DNA of 64,000 nt from assembly GCA_024703855.1 (NCBI GenBank), contig CP087965.1, positions 5,076,001-5,140,000 on the forward strand. Reading direction: 5' to 3'. The notes beneath the pieces are model-generated. The model saw only the letters and a list, made by a program, of their open reading frames with translations. It did not search any database and was not told the origin of the DNA. Numbering within the stretch: position 1 is the stretch's first letter; every line of letters starts with the position of its first letter. This DNA comes from Polaromonas sp. P2-4. GTDB lineage: Bacteria; Pseudomonadota; Gammaproteobacteria; Burkholderiales; Burkholderiaceae_C. The position numbers and the translations under genes were made by a program. Below, in pieces: positions 37,459 through 47,851 of this stretch.

Positions 37459-39516
37459 TTAAGCCATACCCTGATGACGCAATAGCGCATCAATCGAAGG
37501 CTCATGGCCCCTGAACGCCTTGAACGACTCCATGGCCGGGCGGCTGCCGCCTGCTTCCAGAATGGCTTGACGGTATTTTCTACCGGTTTCCACCGTCACG
37601 GTAGTTTTGCCTGCGTCTTCGCCGGCGCTTGAAGTTTGCGCCGCAGCGGCGGTTTCTTCAAAGGCCGCATAGGCGTCGGCAGACAAGACCTCGGCCCATT
37701 TATAGCTGTAATAGCCGGCCGCATAGCCGCCCGAAAAAATGTGACTAAAGGTATGCGCGGTGCGGCTGTAGGCCGGCGTTGAAATAACCGCCACTTCCTT
37801 GCGCACTTCATTGAGCAGGCCCATCAGGTCATCGGAAGGGTTGTGTGAAGTGTGCAGCAGCATGTCAAACAGCGAAAACTCGACCTGGCGCAGGGTCTGC
37901 ATGCCGCTCTGGAAGTTTTTGGCGGCCAGCATTTTGTCAAACAGGGCTCTAGGCAGCGGCTCGCCGGTTTCAACATGGGCGGTCATGTGCTTGAGCACAT
38001 CCCACTCCCAGCAGAAGTTTTCCATGAACTGGCTTGGCAACTCGACCGCATCCCACTCCACGCCGCTGATGCCCGAAACATCGCGCTCGTTCACCTGGGT
38101 GAGCATGTGGTGCAGGCCGTGACCAAACTCATGGAACAAGGTGGTCACGTCATCGTGCGTCAGCAAGGCCGGTTTACCGCTCACGCCGTCGGCAAAATTG
38201 CAGACCAGATGCGCCACCGGGGTTTGCAGCTTGCCGGTGTCGGGGCGCAGCCAGCGGGCACGCACATCATCCATCCAGGCGCCGCCGCGTTTGCCGGTGC
38301 GGGCAGGCTGGTCGAGGTAGAACTGGCCGACCAGTTGGCCTGCACGGTCGATGCGGTAAAACTCCACGCCGGGCTTCCAGACCGGCGCTGAGTCCTTGGC
38401 GATAGCCACTTCAAATAGGGTTTCGACAATCTTGAAAAGACCGGCCAGCACTTTTGGGGCGGTGAAATACTGTTTGACTTCCTGCTCGCTGAAGGCGTAG
38501 CGGGCTTCCTTGAGCTTTTCGCCAATGTAGGCGTAGTCCCAGGGTTGGGGATCGGATTGGTTTAGCTTTTCGGCCGCGAAAGTGCGCAAATCGGCTACGT
38601 CTTTTTCGGCATAGGGCCGCTGGGCCAGGTCACGCAGAAAAGTCACGACTTCTTCAGGTGACTTGGCCATTTTGGGGACCACCGACACTTCGCCAAAATT
38701 GTGGTAGCCCAGCAGTTGGGCCTCTTCCAGGCGCAGCGCCAGAATTTCGCGCATGATGGCGCTGTTGTCGAACTGGCTGAATTCGGCCGGTGCCTGGTCG
38801 CTGGCGCGGGTGGTGTAAGCCTTGTAAAGAATTTCACGCAGTGCGCTGCTGTCGGCAAACTGCATAACGGGCAGGTAGCTCGGCATTTTCAGGGTGAGCT
38901 TGTAGCCTTCTTTGCCTTCTGCCTCGGCTTGTGCGCGTGCTGTGTGAATGACATCGGCAGGCAGACCGGCAAGTTCGTTCTCTTGAGCATAGTAGGCAAA
39001 AGCGTCGGTGGCATCCAGCGTGTTTTCGCTGAATTTCTGGCTTAGCTCGGCTTGCCGCTCCTGGATTTTGGCAAAGCGCTCTTTGGCTGCGCCCGTGAGC
39101 TCAGCGCCTGACAGTACAAAGTTACGAATGGCGTTTTTATGCGCCTGGCGTTGCTCGGTGTTTAAGCTGCCCACGTCGATGGCCTTGTATTTGGCATACA
39201 GGCGCTCATCGGCACCCAGACGTGTCCAGAACTCGGTCACTTTAGGCAGGGCCGCGTTGTAGGCGGCGCGCAACTCGGGCGTGTCGGCCACGCTGTTCAG
39301 GTGACTCACGGCACCCCAGGCTCGGCTCAGATTTTCGGTGGCCACATCCAGCACAACGGCGATGTCGTTCCAGCGGGCCGGAAAGTCAGGCGCGGTGACC
39401 TGCTCCAGTGCGGCATCGGCCTTTACCAGCAAAACATCGACTGCCGGACTAACGTGCTCGGGCAGGATACGGTCAAACAGCGGAAGGTCAGAAAAGTCGA
39501 GGAGTGGATTGGTCAT
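37459..39516 (-). CDS. prlC: Oligopeptidase A (M3 metallopeptidase)
   Basis: Intact, 685 residues, cytoplasmic zinc oligopeptidase that degrades short peptides, including cleaved signal peptides. Zinc site HEFGHGLHHML with the downstream glutamate in SGVEWDAVELPSQFMENF; substrate-binding region SHIFSGGYAAGYYSYKWAE near the C terminus. N terminus MTNPLLDFSDLPLFDRI is typical of the PrlC group. One of the few long genes in the window without a frame error. Confidence 0.95.
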   Translation of the reverse strand: MTNPLLDFSDLPLFDRILPEHVSPAVDVLLVKADAALEQVTAPDFPARWNDIAVVLDVATENLSRAWGAVSHLNSVADTPELRAAYNAALPKVTEFWTRLGADERLYAKYKAIDVGSLNTEQRQAHKNAIRNFVLSGAELTGAAKERFAKIQERQAELSQKFSENTLDATDAFAYYAQENELAGLPADVIHTARAQAEAEGKEGYKLTLKMPSYLPVMQFADSSALREILYKAYTTRASDQAPAEFSQFDNSAIMREILALRLEEAQLLGYHNFGEVSVVPKMAKSPEEVVTFLRDLAQRPYAEKDVADLRTFAAEKLNQSDPQPWDYAYIGEKLKEARYAFSEQEVKQYFTAPKVLAGLFKIVETLFEVAIAKDSAPVWKPGVEFYRIDRAGQLVGQFYLDQPARTGKRGGAWMDDVRARWLRPDTGKLQTPVAHLVCNFADGVSGKPALLTHDDVTTLFHEFGHGLHHMLTQVNERDVSGISGVEWDAVELPSQFMENFCWEWDVLKHMTAHVETGEPLPRALFDKMLAAKNFQSGMQTLRQVEFSLFDMLLHTSHNPSDDLMGLLNEVRKEVAVISTPAYSRTAHTFSHIFSGGYAAGYYSYKWAEVLSADAYAAFEETAAAAQTSSAGEDAGKTTVTVETGRKYRQAILEAGGSRPAMESFKAFRGHEPSIDALLRHQGMA

Positions 39517-39612
39517 GACGTTTAGCTGTGGACGGGTGGGCAGAATCTAAAGGGCTCCCAGGCCCTGGCGGTGCAAAACTGGCCAGCGGCAAGGGCGGGC
39601 AAGGGCGAAGGC

Positions 39613-40086
39613 TCAGTCCTGTGATCTTTTCTTGAGGCTTCTTAATTGGGGCTTTTTGGCGCGTTTGACGGTGCCGCCCGGCGTGAGGCGCTGGTTGCCG
39701 AGCACACGCAGGGTTTTGACCTCGGGCCGCTGACCATAGCGCGAACTGTTTTTCAACACTTTTACATCGCGGGCCGGGCATGCGGTCTTCGTTGACCTTT
39801 TTTCTTTTTCCGGCACGGGCCGCCACAGCACCAGCAGTTTGCCGATGTGCTGAATCGGGGCGGCATTCAGCTCGTTTGCAAGGGTCTGAAAGATCGCTTC
39901 GCGGCTCGCCCGGTCGTCAGACAGCACCCGCACTTTGATGAGTCCGTGTGCGTTGAGTGCCGCATCGGTTTCTTTCTGAACGGCAGCGGTCAGGCCATCA
40001 GAGCCAATCATCACGACCGCATTGAGGTGATGAGCATTGGCGCGGTGATCTTTGCGCTGGGCGGGGGTAAGTTGTATTTGAGCCAT
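39613..40086 (-). CDS. yhbY: CRM-domain RNA-binding protein YhbY, two compensating frameshifts
   Basis: Pre-50S-associated RNA-binding protein. N-terminal CRM domain: LTPAQRKDHRANAHHLNAVV, MIGSDGLTAAVQKETDAAL, LIKVRVLSDDR, IGKLLVLWRP. In the following linker the frame is shifted between about 39795 (one A lost) and about 39768 (one CG lost); the true reading there is KEKKVNEDRMPGPRDVKVLK. The C terminus RVLGNQRLTPGGTVKRAKKP is a basic tail common in betaproteobacterial homologues. Divergent from rlmE with 33 bp between, the classical yhbY/rrmJ arrangement. Confidence 0.92.
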   Translation of the reverse strand: MAQIQLTPAQRKDHRANAHHLNAVVMIGSDGLTAAVQKETDAALNAHGLIKVRVLSDDRASREAIFQTLANELNAAPIQHIGKLLVLWRPVPEKEKRSTKTACPARDVKVLKNSSRYGQRPEVKTLRVLGNQRLTPGGTVKRAKKPQLRSLKKRSQD

Positions 40087-40119
40087 GCCTCAATTATCGG
40101 TGGAGTTGAGAAGAGGACA

Positions 40120-40848
40120 ATGGAGGGCATGAAAGTAAACACAAAGACAAGCGCTAAGGGTAACAAGGTCAACAAAGCGTGGCTGCACGAGCACATCAAC
40201 GATCCTTACGTGAAACTTGCCAAAAAAGAAGGTTATCGGGCTCGCGCGGCCTACAAACTCAAGGAAATTGATGAAACGCTGGGCCTGATCAAGCCCGGTG
40301 ATTGCGTGGTGGACTTGGGCAGCACGCCCGGTGCTTGGAGCCAGTATGTGCGGCGCAAGCTCTCACCTACCGGGGCCGCTGTGGGTGATCTCAATGGCCG
40401 CATCATTGGGCTGGATATTCTGCCCATGGAGCCTATCGAGGGCGTTGTCTTCATTCAGGGCGATTTTCATGAGCCTGAGGTGCTACAAAAACTGGAGCAG
40501 GCATTGGCCACTGACAAAGGCCCCGTCAAGGTTGACCTGGTTATTTCGGACATGGCGCCGAATCTGTCGGGGATTGAGTCGGCGGACGCAGCCCGCATCG
40601 CCCATTTGGTCGAGCTGGCGGTGGAGTTTGCCCAGAACCGGATGAAGCCGGACGGTACTTTGGTCGTCAAACTCTTCCATGGCAGCGGTTATGACGAGCT
40701 GGTCAAGCTGTTCAAGGACACTTTCAAGGTGATCAAGCGCTTTAAACCCAAGGCGTCCCGTCCGGGGTCGTCGGAAACTTTTCTGGCAGGAACAGGTCTT
40801 AAAAAGGCAGCCGATAAGACTCAGGAACCTGACGGAGAGGGCTTGTAA
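40120..40848 (+). CDS. rlmE: 23S rRNA (uridine-2552-2'-O) methyltransferase RlmE/FtsJ
   Basis: Methylates U2552 of 23S rRNA. Intact. SAM motif VVDLGSTPGAWSQYV, K-D-K-E tetrad: Lys in YRARAAYKLKEIDE, Asp in VDLVISDMAPNLSG, Lys in GTLVVKLFHG, Glu in RPGSSETFL. Start at 40120 (MEGMKVNTK) or 40129 (MKVNTK); AGAGG sits before the first and GGAGGG immediately before the second, and spacing favours the first slightly. Followed by ftsH as in many proteobacteria. Confidence 0.95.
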   Translation: MEGMKVNTKTSAKGNKVNKAWLHEHINDPYVKLAKKEGYRARAAYKLKEIDETLGLIKPGDCVVDLGSTPGAWSQYVRRKLSPTGAAVGDLNGRIIGLDILPMEPIEGVVFIQGDFHEPEVLQKLEQALATDKGPVKVDLVISDMAPNLSGIESADAARIAHLVELAVEFAQNRMKPDGTLVVKLFHGSGYDELVKLFKDTFKVIKRFKPKASRPGSSETFLAGTGLKKAADKTQEPDGEGL

Positions 40849-41006
40849 GGGCCTGTAAGAAAGGGCCTGAAACGGCCAAAACCAGCTAATCCCGCGTCAA
40901 ACCAAAGGGTGTGCTGTTCGGTTTATACGGTTTTTGCCCTTGAAAGGCTTAAAATCAGACGCATGTGCCATCCCATCTGCTTTGGGTTCTTACATCGGAG
41001 TCATCC

Positions 41007-42929
41007 TTGAACAATCAGTGGTTTTCGAAAATTGCAATCTGGCTGGTGATCGCCATGGTGCTGTTCACCGTTTTCAAGCAATTTGATACGCGCTGGCGTG
41101 GGGTCCAACTACCTGGGGTACTCTGAGTTCCTGGAAGAAGTGCGCGGCAAGCGCATCAAGACAGCAACCATTGCGGAAGGCCAGGGCGGGACCGAAATTT
41201 CTGCCACCACGACGGACGACCGCAAAATCCGCACCACCGCGACTTACCTCGATCGCGGCTTGGTGGGTGATCTGATTGCCAATGACGTGAAGTTCGACGT
41301 CAAACCCCGCGAAGAAGGTTCTTTGCTCATGACCTTGCTGGTCAGCTGGGGTCCCATGCTGCTGCTGATTGGTGTGTGGGTTTATTTCATGCGGCAAATG
41401 CAAGGCGGCGGCAAGGGCGGTGCGTTCAGCTTCGGTAAATCCAAGGCCCGCATGCTCGACGAGTCCACCAACCCGGTGACCTTTGCCGATGTGGCGGGTT
41501 GCGATGAAGCCAAGGAAGAAGTCAAGGAAGTCGTTGACTTCTTGAAAGACCCGGCAAAGTTTCAGAAGCTTGGTGGTCGCATTCCGCGCGGTTTATTGCT
41601 GGTCGGCCCTCCGGGTACCGGCAAAACCCTGCTGGCCAAAGGCATTGCCGGCGAAGCCAAGGTGCCGTTTTTCTCAATTTCTGGTTCAGACTTCGTTGAA
41701 ATGTTTGTCGGCGTGGGTGCGGCCCGCGTGCGCGACATGTTTGATAACGCCAAGAAAAATGCGCCCTGCATCATCTTTATTGATGAAATTGATGCTGTTG
41801 GCCGCCAACGTGGTGCCGGCCTGGGCGGTGGCAATGACGAGCGCGAACAGACGCTGAATCAGATGCTGGTCGAAATGGATGGCTTTGAAACCAATGTGGG
41901 TGTGATTGTGGTGGCTGCCACCAACCGTCCCGACATTCTGGATGCGGCTTTGCTGCGCCCCGGCCGTTTTGACCGCCAGGTCTATGTCACGCTGCCCGAC
42001 ATTCGCGGCCGCGAGCAGATTTTGAATGTGCACATGCGCAAGGTCCCGCTTGGCCAGGATGTGAACGCCAGCGTGATCGCCCGCGGCACACCCGGCATGT
42101 CCGGCGCCGACTTGGCCAACCTCTGCAATGAAGCCGCGCTGATGGCTGCACGCCGCAATGCGCGTGTGGTGGAGATGCAGGACTTTGAAAAAGCCAAAGA
42201 CAAAATCCTCATGGGCCCCGAGCGCAAAAGCATGGTCATGCCCGAAGAAGAGCGCAGAAACACCGCGTATCACGAATCTGGCCACGCGCTGCTCGGCAAG
42301 ATGCTGCCCAAGTGCGATCCGGTGCATAAAGTCACCATCATCCCGCGTGGTCGCGCCCTGGGCGTGACCATGAGCTTGCCCGCGCAAGACCGCTACAGCT
42401 ATGACCGCGAATACATGCTGAGCCAGATCAGCATGCTGTTTGGCGGCCGTATTGCCGAAGAAGTCTTCATGCACCAGATGACCACGGGCGCCAGCAACGA
42501 CTTTGAACGCGCCACGGCACTGGCCCGCGACATGGTCACGCGCTACATGGCATGACCGAGGCCCTGGGCCCCATGGTGTATGCCGAGAACGAAGGCGAAG
42601 TGTTTTTGGGTCGTTCGGTTACCAAAACCAACAACATGAGCGAAGCAACCTTGCAAAAGGTTGATGGCGAAGTTCGCCGCATTATTGATGCGCAGTATGC
42701 CCAGGCACGCAAGCTGATCGAAGACAACCAGGACAAGATGCACGCCATGGCCAAAGCCCTGCTGGAGTGGGAAACCATTGACGGTGAGCAGCTTGACGAC
42801 ATCATGGCCGGCAAAGAGCCACGACCGCCCAAAGACTGGACACCGCGTAACTCTTCCGTGGGTGGTGGCGGCGGCCCGAGTGGTGGCAGCCCGGCGGTCA
42901 GCACGGACCCTGCGCCTACGGTGGCCTGA
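41007..42929 (+). CDS. ftsH: ATP-dependent zinc metalloprotease FtsH, two frameshifts
   Basis: Membrane-anchored AAA protease. TTG start at 41007 with GGAG upstream gives NNQWFSKIAIWLVIAMVLF, the first membrane helix. The frame breaks at about 41090 (one CG lost in ATACGCGCTGG), then GVGSNYLGYSEFLEEV and the second helix LLMTLLVSWGPMLLLIGVWV. AAA domain: GPPGTGKTLLAKG, IIFIDEIDAVG, SRH region NRPDILDAALLRPGRFD; protease site HESGH with GASNDFERATALARDMV. A second break at about 42547 (two extra bases in TACATGGCATG) separates MVTRY from GMTEALGPMVY. Glycine/proline-rich tail. A terminator follows. Confidence 0.96.
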
Positions 42930-42951
42930 GCCAGCCGATTGAATCCATGAC

Positions 42952-42979
42952 AACCGGGGCTAGTCCCCGGTTTTTCTTT
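42952..42979 (+). terminator. Rho-independent terminator after ftsH
   Basis: AACCGGGG / CCCCGGTT stem with a short loop, followed by TTTCTTTTT. Confidence 0.88.
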
Positions 42980-43027
42980 TTCCTCTCGTCATTTCCCAAC
43001 AGATTTTGATTTTTCAGCGAGCACCCC

Positions 43028-43905
43028 GTGATCTGGCAAACCTCACGCTTTCAGATTGATTTGTCGCAGCCGCGTGTCATGGGCATCGTCAATGTCACGC
43101 CCGACTCCTTTTCTGACGGCGGCAAGTACTTTACGCAGGGCGGCGGTTTTTCCGGCGTTTTTGCGTACTGCGAGCAGTTGATCCGGGACGGTGCTGACTT
43201 GCTGGACATCGGCGGCGAGTCCACCCGGCCCGGCGCGCCGCCGGTACCGCTGGACGAAGAACTGGCGCGTGTGCTGCCTGTGGTTCGCCATGCGGCCAGG
43301 CTGGGTGTGCCGCTTTCAATAGATACCTACAAACCCGAGGTCATGCGGGCTGTGCTGGATTTGGGTGCAGACATCATCAACGATGTCTGGGCCCTGCGCC
43401 AGCCCGGTGCCACAGACGTGGTGGCCGGGCACCCCAACTGCGGTGTCTGCCTTATGCACATGCACCGCGAGCCGCAAACCATGCAGGCGACCCCCATGGA
43501 GGGCGACGTGGTGCCGCAGGTGCTGTCTTTTTGGAGCGCGCTGCGCACGACCTGCAAGCGGCTGGCGTCGACAAGGCCCGCATCGTGCTCGACGCGGGTG
43601 TGGGTTTTGGCAAAACCGTGGCACAGAATTTTTCGCTGCTGGCACGTCAGCGGGAGTTTTTGACGCTCGGCTATCCACTGCTGGCGGCCTGGTCGCGCAA
43701 GTCGTCGCTGGCGGCCGTTTGCGGTACATCGCCGGATGCTGTGGCCCCGCTGGATATTGCAGACCGCATGGTGCCCAGCGTGGCGGCGGCCTTGCTGGCC
43801 GTTGACCGGGGTGCCCGTGTGGTGCGTGTGCATGATGTGCGCGAAACCGTGCAGGCCCTTAAAGTCTGGGCTGCTGCGCGCCAGGTAACAGCAGGTATCG
43901 CATAG
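43028..43905 (+). CDS. folP: Dihydropteroate synthase, one frameshift
   Basis: Folate pathway: condenses p-aminobenzoate with hydroxymethyl-dihydropterin diphosphate. GTG start at 43028. Family signatures MGIVNVTPDSFSDGG, LLDIGGESTRPGAPPVP, SIDTYKPEVMRAVLD and HMHREPQTMQ. The frame breaks at about 43534 (one T lost from a T-run); the restored frame continues LERAAHDLQAAGVDKARIVL, then DAGVGFGKTVAQN, the sulfonamide-region SRKSSL, and ARVVRVHDVRETVQAL. The gene lies between ftsH and glmM, the common ftsH-folP-glmM order. Confidence 0.96.
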
Positions 43906-43986
43906 CGTTTGGCACGGTGTCACACTCGGAGCCGTCTAAAATGACGCCCTGATTCGTACAACAACAGGCTTACAGGGACAACAAAC

Positions 43987-45319
43987 ATGACCAGAAAATA
44001 CTTTGGCACCGATGGCATTCGCGGCACGGTGGGCCAGCCGCCTATCACCCCCGACTTTGTGCTGCGACTTGCCCACGCCGTGGGCCGGGTGCTGCGCAAA
44101 ACCGAATCGCGTCCGACCGTGCTGATCGGCAAAGACACCCGTATTTCCGGCTACATGCTGGAGAGCGCGCTGGAGTCCGGCTTTAACTCTGCGGGTGTCG
44201 ATGTGGTGCTGCTCGGGCCTCTGCCCACGCCGGGCGTGGCCTACCTCACGCGGGGCCCAGCGCGCCAGCCTGGGTGTGGTCATCAGCGCCAGCCACAACG
44301 CCTTCCCCGACAATGGCATCAAGTTCTTCAGCGCGCAAGGCACCAAGCTGGGTGATGACTGGGAGCTGGCTGTAGAAGCTGCGCTTGATGAGGCGCCGGT
44401 ATGGGCTGACTCGGCCACGCTGGGCAAGACGCGCCGACTGGACGATGCAGCCGGCCGTTATATCGAGTTTTGCAAAAGCACCTTTGCCAATGACCTGACG
44501 CTCAAGGGGCTGAAGATCGTGGTGGACGGTGCCCATGGCGCGGCCTATCACATTGCGCCCAAGGTCTTTCATGAGCTGGGCGCCGAGGTCATTGCCATCG
44601 GCTGTGCGCCCGATGGGCTGAACATCAACCACGAGGTCGGCGCGACCCACCCGGAAGCGCTGATCACCGCAGTCAAGGCCAACCAGGCGGATTACGGCAT
44701 CGCGCTGGACGGTGATGCCGACCGCCTGCAACTGGTGGATGCCGATGGGCGGCTTTTTAACGGCGACGAAGTGCTGTTTCTGATGGTCAACGAGCGGCTG
44801 GCGCGCGGTGAAAAAGTGCCGGGTACGGTCGGCACCCTGATGACCAACATGGCGGTTGAGCTGGCCTTGAAAAACAAGGGGGTCGAGTTTGTGCGCGCCA
44901 AGGTGGGTGACCGTTATGTGCTCGAAGAACTCGAAAAACGTGGCTGGCTGCTGGGCGGTGAAGGGTCTGGCCATTTGCTGGCGCTGGACAAACACACCAC
45001 GGGTGACGGCCTCATCAGCGCGCTGCAGGTGCTGCAAGCCTGCGTGCGCAGCGGCAAGACCATTGCCCAGCTGCTGGGCGATGTGGTGCTGTTTCCGCAG
45101 ACCTTGATCAATGTGCGGCTCAAGCCCGGCCAGGACTGGAAGATCAGCGAGAAGCTGGCGACTGAAACCAAGGCTGTAGAAATCGAGCTGGGGGACACCG
45201 GCCGCCTGCTGATTCGCGCCAGCGGCACCGAGCCGCTGCTGCGTGTGATGGTTGAAGCGCGCGATGCCGAGCAGGCCAGGGCCTGCGCCGAGCGCGTGGC
45301 CGACACGGTACGTGCCTGA
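43987..45319 (+). CDS. glmM: Phosphoglucosamine mutase, one frameshift
   Basis: Interconverts glucosamine-6-phosphate and glucosamine-1-phosphate for cell-wall precursor synthesis. MTRKYFGTDGIRGTVGQPP, then after about 44257 (one extra G in ACGCGGGGCCC) the restored frame reads AQRASLGVVISASHNAFPDN with the phosphoserine around residue 102; metal site ALDGDADRLQLVD; sugar loop GGEGSGHLLAL; phosphate loop RASGTEPLLRVM. 444 residues, normal length. Confidence 0.96.
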
Positions 45320-45330
45320 AACAGATTTTT

Positions 45331-45389
45331 AAGCGAAACAAGCCTCTCGCCCATACACAATGGGCGCAAGCAGCTATCAAATAGATAGC
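45331..45389 (+). repeat. Comamonadaceae-type dispersed repeat, copy R4
   Basis: Reads AAACAAGCCTCTCGCCCATA ... GGGCGCAAGCAGCTATCAAA then TAGATAGC. The most complete copy in the window. It lies between convergent glmM and the aldehyde dehydrogenase gene. Confidence 0.75.
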
Positions 45390-45442
45390 CGTCAAGAACT
45401 GCGGGCGGGCGCCGGCGACACCAGCACCGCCCGGTCAGCTTC

Positions 45443-46891
45443 TCAGGCCAGCGTGTAGGCGGTCTTCACCGTCGTGAAAAATTCCTGCGCATACTTGCCC
45501 TGCTCACGCGGGCCGTAGCTGGAGCCCTTGCGTCCGCCGAAAGGCACGTGATAGTCGACCCCGGCGGTGGGCAGGTTGACCATCACCATGCCGGCCTGGC
45601 TGTGCCGCTTGAAGTGCGTGGCGTACTTCAAGCTGGTGGTGGCAATGCCGGCCGACAGGCCAAACGGTGTGTCATTGGCGGTCGCCAAGGCGGCTTCGTA
45701 GTCTTTCACGCGGATGATGCTGGCCACCGGGCCAAAGATCTCTTCGCGGTTGATGCGCATGGTGGCCGTGCTTTCACTGAACAGCGCCGGCGTCATGAAG
45801 TAGCCTTCGGCGCCGCTGCCGGTGTGGCACTGCACGCGGTCGCCACCAAATGCCAGTGTCGCGCCTTCGCCCTGGCCGATCTCGATATAGCTCAGGTCCT
45901 GCTCAAGCTGCGCCTGCGATGACACGGGCCCGATGTCGGTGCCGGCGGTCAGCGCATCACCGACCTTGATGCGGGCCATGCGCTCCTGCAGGGCTTTGAC
46001 AAAGGCCGGGTAAATGCCTTCGGTCACGATGAGGCGGCTGGATGCCGTGCAGCGCTGGCCGGTGGAATAAAACGCGCTTTGGGCGCTCAGTTCCACCGCC
46101 TGGGCCAGGTCGGCATCGTCCAGAACCACCTGTGGGTTCTTGCCGCCCATCTCCAGCTGTACCTTTTTGAGGTTCTTGGCGCAGGCCTCGGCAATCCGGC
46201 TGCCCACACCGACCGAGCCGGTAAAGCTGATGGCGTTGATGCCCGGATGGTTGACCAGCGCATCGCCAATGATCCGGCCCGGGCCCATCACCAGGTTGAA
46301 GACGCCCGCCGGGATGCCGGAGCGCGAAATGATCTCGGCCAGCGCCCAGGCGCTGCCGGGTACCAGGTCGGCCGGCTTCAAGACCACACAGTTGCCAAAG
46401 GCCAGTGCCGGTGCAATTTTCCAGGCCGGAATCGCGATTGGAAAATTCCAGGGCGTGATCAGGCCGACCACACCCACGGGCTCGCGGGTAATTTCGACAC
46501 CAATACCGGGACGTACTGAGGGCAGGGTTTCGCCGGACAGGCGCAAACATTCACCGGCAAAAAACTTGAAGATATGGCCGGCGCGCGTGGCTTCGCCAAT
46601 ACCTTCGGGTTTGGTCTTGCCTTCTTCGCGTGACAGCAGGGTGCCCAACTCTTCACGGCGCGCCAGGATTTCGGTGCCGATCTTGTCGAGCGCATCCGCT
46701 CTAGCCTGAATGCCCGAGGTGGACCACGCGGGGAATGCCGCCTGCGCCGCCTGCACGGCCGCAGCCAGCCCTGCGGCGTCGGCTTGCGCGTACTCGCCGA
46801 CCACGTCAGACAGGTTGGAGGGGTTCACATTGGCGCTCGTGCTGTTGCCGAAGAGCCATTGGCCGTTGATGAGGTTATTGAAGGTGTTCAT
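45443..46891 (-). CDS. 2-oxoglutarate semialdehyde dehydrogenase (NAD(P)+ aldehyde dehydrogenase)
   Basis: Intact, 482 residues. Aldehyde dehydrogenase fold with Rossmann motif FTGSVGVGSRIAEA, general base Glu in QLEMGGKNPQVVL and nucleophile Cys in FYSTGQRCTASSRL; PWNFPIAIPAWKIAPAL and EEIFGPVASI are also present. The N terminus LINGQWLFGNS and the closing GVDYHVPFGGRKGSSYGPRE fit the 2-oxoglutarate semialdehyde dehydrogenase group, which ends oxidative pentose, hexarate and hydroxyproline pathways. Last gene of the minus-strand cluster; the 3-deoxy-sugar-acid dehydratase upstream in the same cluster would produce its substrate. Confidence 0.85.
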   Translation of the reverse strand: MNTFNNLINGQWLFGNSTSANVNPSNLSDVVGEYAQADAAGLAAAVQAAQAAFPAWSTSGIQARADALDKIGTEILARREELGTLLSREEGKTKPEGIGEATRAGHIFKFFAGECLRLSGETLPSVRPGIGVEITREPVGVVGLITPWNFPIAIPAWKIAPALAFGNCVVLKPADLVPGSAWALAEIISRSGIPAGVFNLVMGPGRIIGDALVNHPGINAISFTGSVGVGSRIAEACAKNLKKVQLEMGGKNPQVVLDDADLAQAVELSAQSAFYSTGQRCTASSRLIVTEGIYPAFVKALQERMARIKVGDALTAGTDIGPVSSQAQLEQDLSYIEIGQGEGATLAFGGDRVQCHTGSGAEGYFMTPALFSESTATMRINREEIFGPVASIIRVKDYEAALATANDTPFGLSAGIATTSLKYATHFKRHSQAGMVMVNLPTAGVDYHVPFGGRKGSSYGPREQGKYAQEFFTTVKTAYTLA

Positions 46892-46895
46892 ATAT

Positions 46896-47851
46896 TCACG
46901 TATTCACGTCTGAAGTGGGTGGAAGATCAATGCGGTAAAAGCGCAGCGCATTGCCGCTCATCACGGCCTGTTGTTGATCGGCGGTGAGACCATCCAGCAT
47001 ACGCCAGACGGCTTTTACCAAGGGTTGAAAGGCTATACGCAGGCCGGCCACGGGAAAGTTGCTGGCGAACATGCAGCGCTGCCAGCCGAATATGGCCAGT
47101 GTGTCGCGCACAATGCGCGTTCGCTTGCTGGTCCCAGGGCTGGTCGCGCAGGCCGAATTCGGAGAGCTTCACATGCACGTTCGGCTGGCGTGCGAGTGTT
47201 TCCATCCAGCCACGCCAGCGCTGGAGGCCTTCTTCGCTGCGGTCCCAGGCAAAACCGTGGTGGTTGAGCACCATGGGCACCTGCGGAAACATGGCCGCGA
47301 CCTTGGCCGCTTCGGGCAAGTGCCAGGCGGGTACGCGCATGTCCCAGCTCAGCCCGTATTTTTCCAGCAGCGAAAAGCCGCGCAGCCAAGCCTCGTCCTG
47401 CATGCTGCCTGGCTGCCCCGCCACGCTCTGCCCTGGCGTTGCAGACGTCACCGGCTTGCTGCGAATACCCCTGCACCAGGGGATAGCGCAGATGGCTGAG
47501 CAAACACTCCTCGGTATCAGGCTGGTCAAACCAGGCATGCGCTACCACGGCATTGGGAAGGCCGTGCGAGGCGTTCATCTCATGCAGCCAGGCGGTCTCA
47601 GGCACTTGCTCGCTGCGGTCACGCTCGGCCTCGACGTGTACCGTCGCCAGCACTTGAACACCCGCGCTTGCAGCGCGGTAGTCTGCGGGCAAAAAGTCCT
47701 GGCACAACGCCGCATAGTCGCCCAGAAAGAAGGCCTGCGGGTTGTACGCTTGCTGCAACCAGGGGTAGCGCCCCCGCGACAAGTCCCACAGATGATGGTG
47801 CGCGTCCACCACGGACAGGACATTTGGGGGGCGGGCGAAGGGTTCACTCAA
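46896..47851 (-). CDS. COG3618-type amidohydrolase (sugar lactonase), two frameshifts
   Basis: Amidohydrolase-2 family TIM barrel whose characterised relatives hydrolyse L-fucono- and L-rhamnono-lactones. N-terminal metal motif VVDAHHHLWDLSRGRYPWLQ, then HVEAERD, and after a shift near 47470 (extra G) IRSKPVTSATPGQSV, WDMRVPAWHLPEAA, MVLNHHGFAWDRS, VHVKLSEFGLRD; after a second shift near 47120 RIVRDTLAIFGWQRCMFASN with the last metal Asp region replaced by FASNFPV, as in the family. TTG start at 47849-47851, overlapping the stop of the beta-propeller gene. It should open the lactone formed from an oxidised sugar. Confidence 0.82.
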
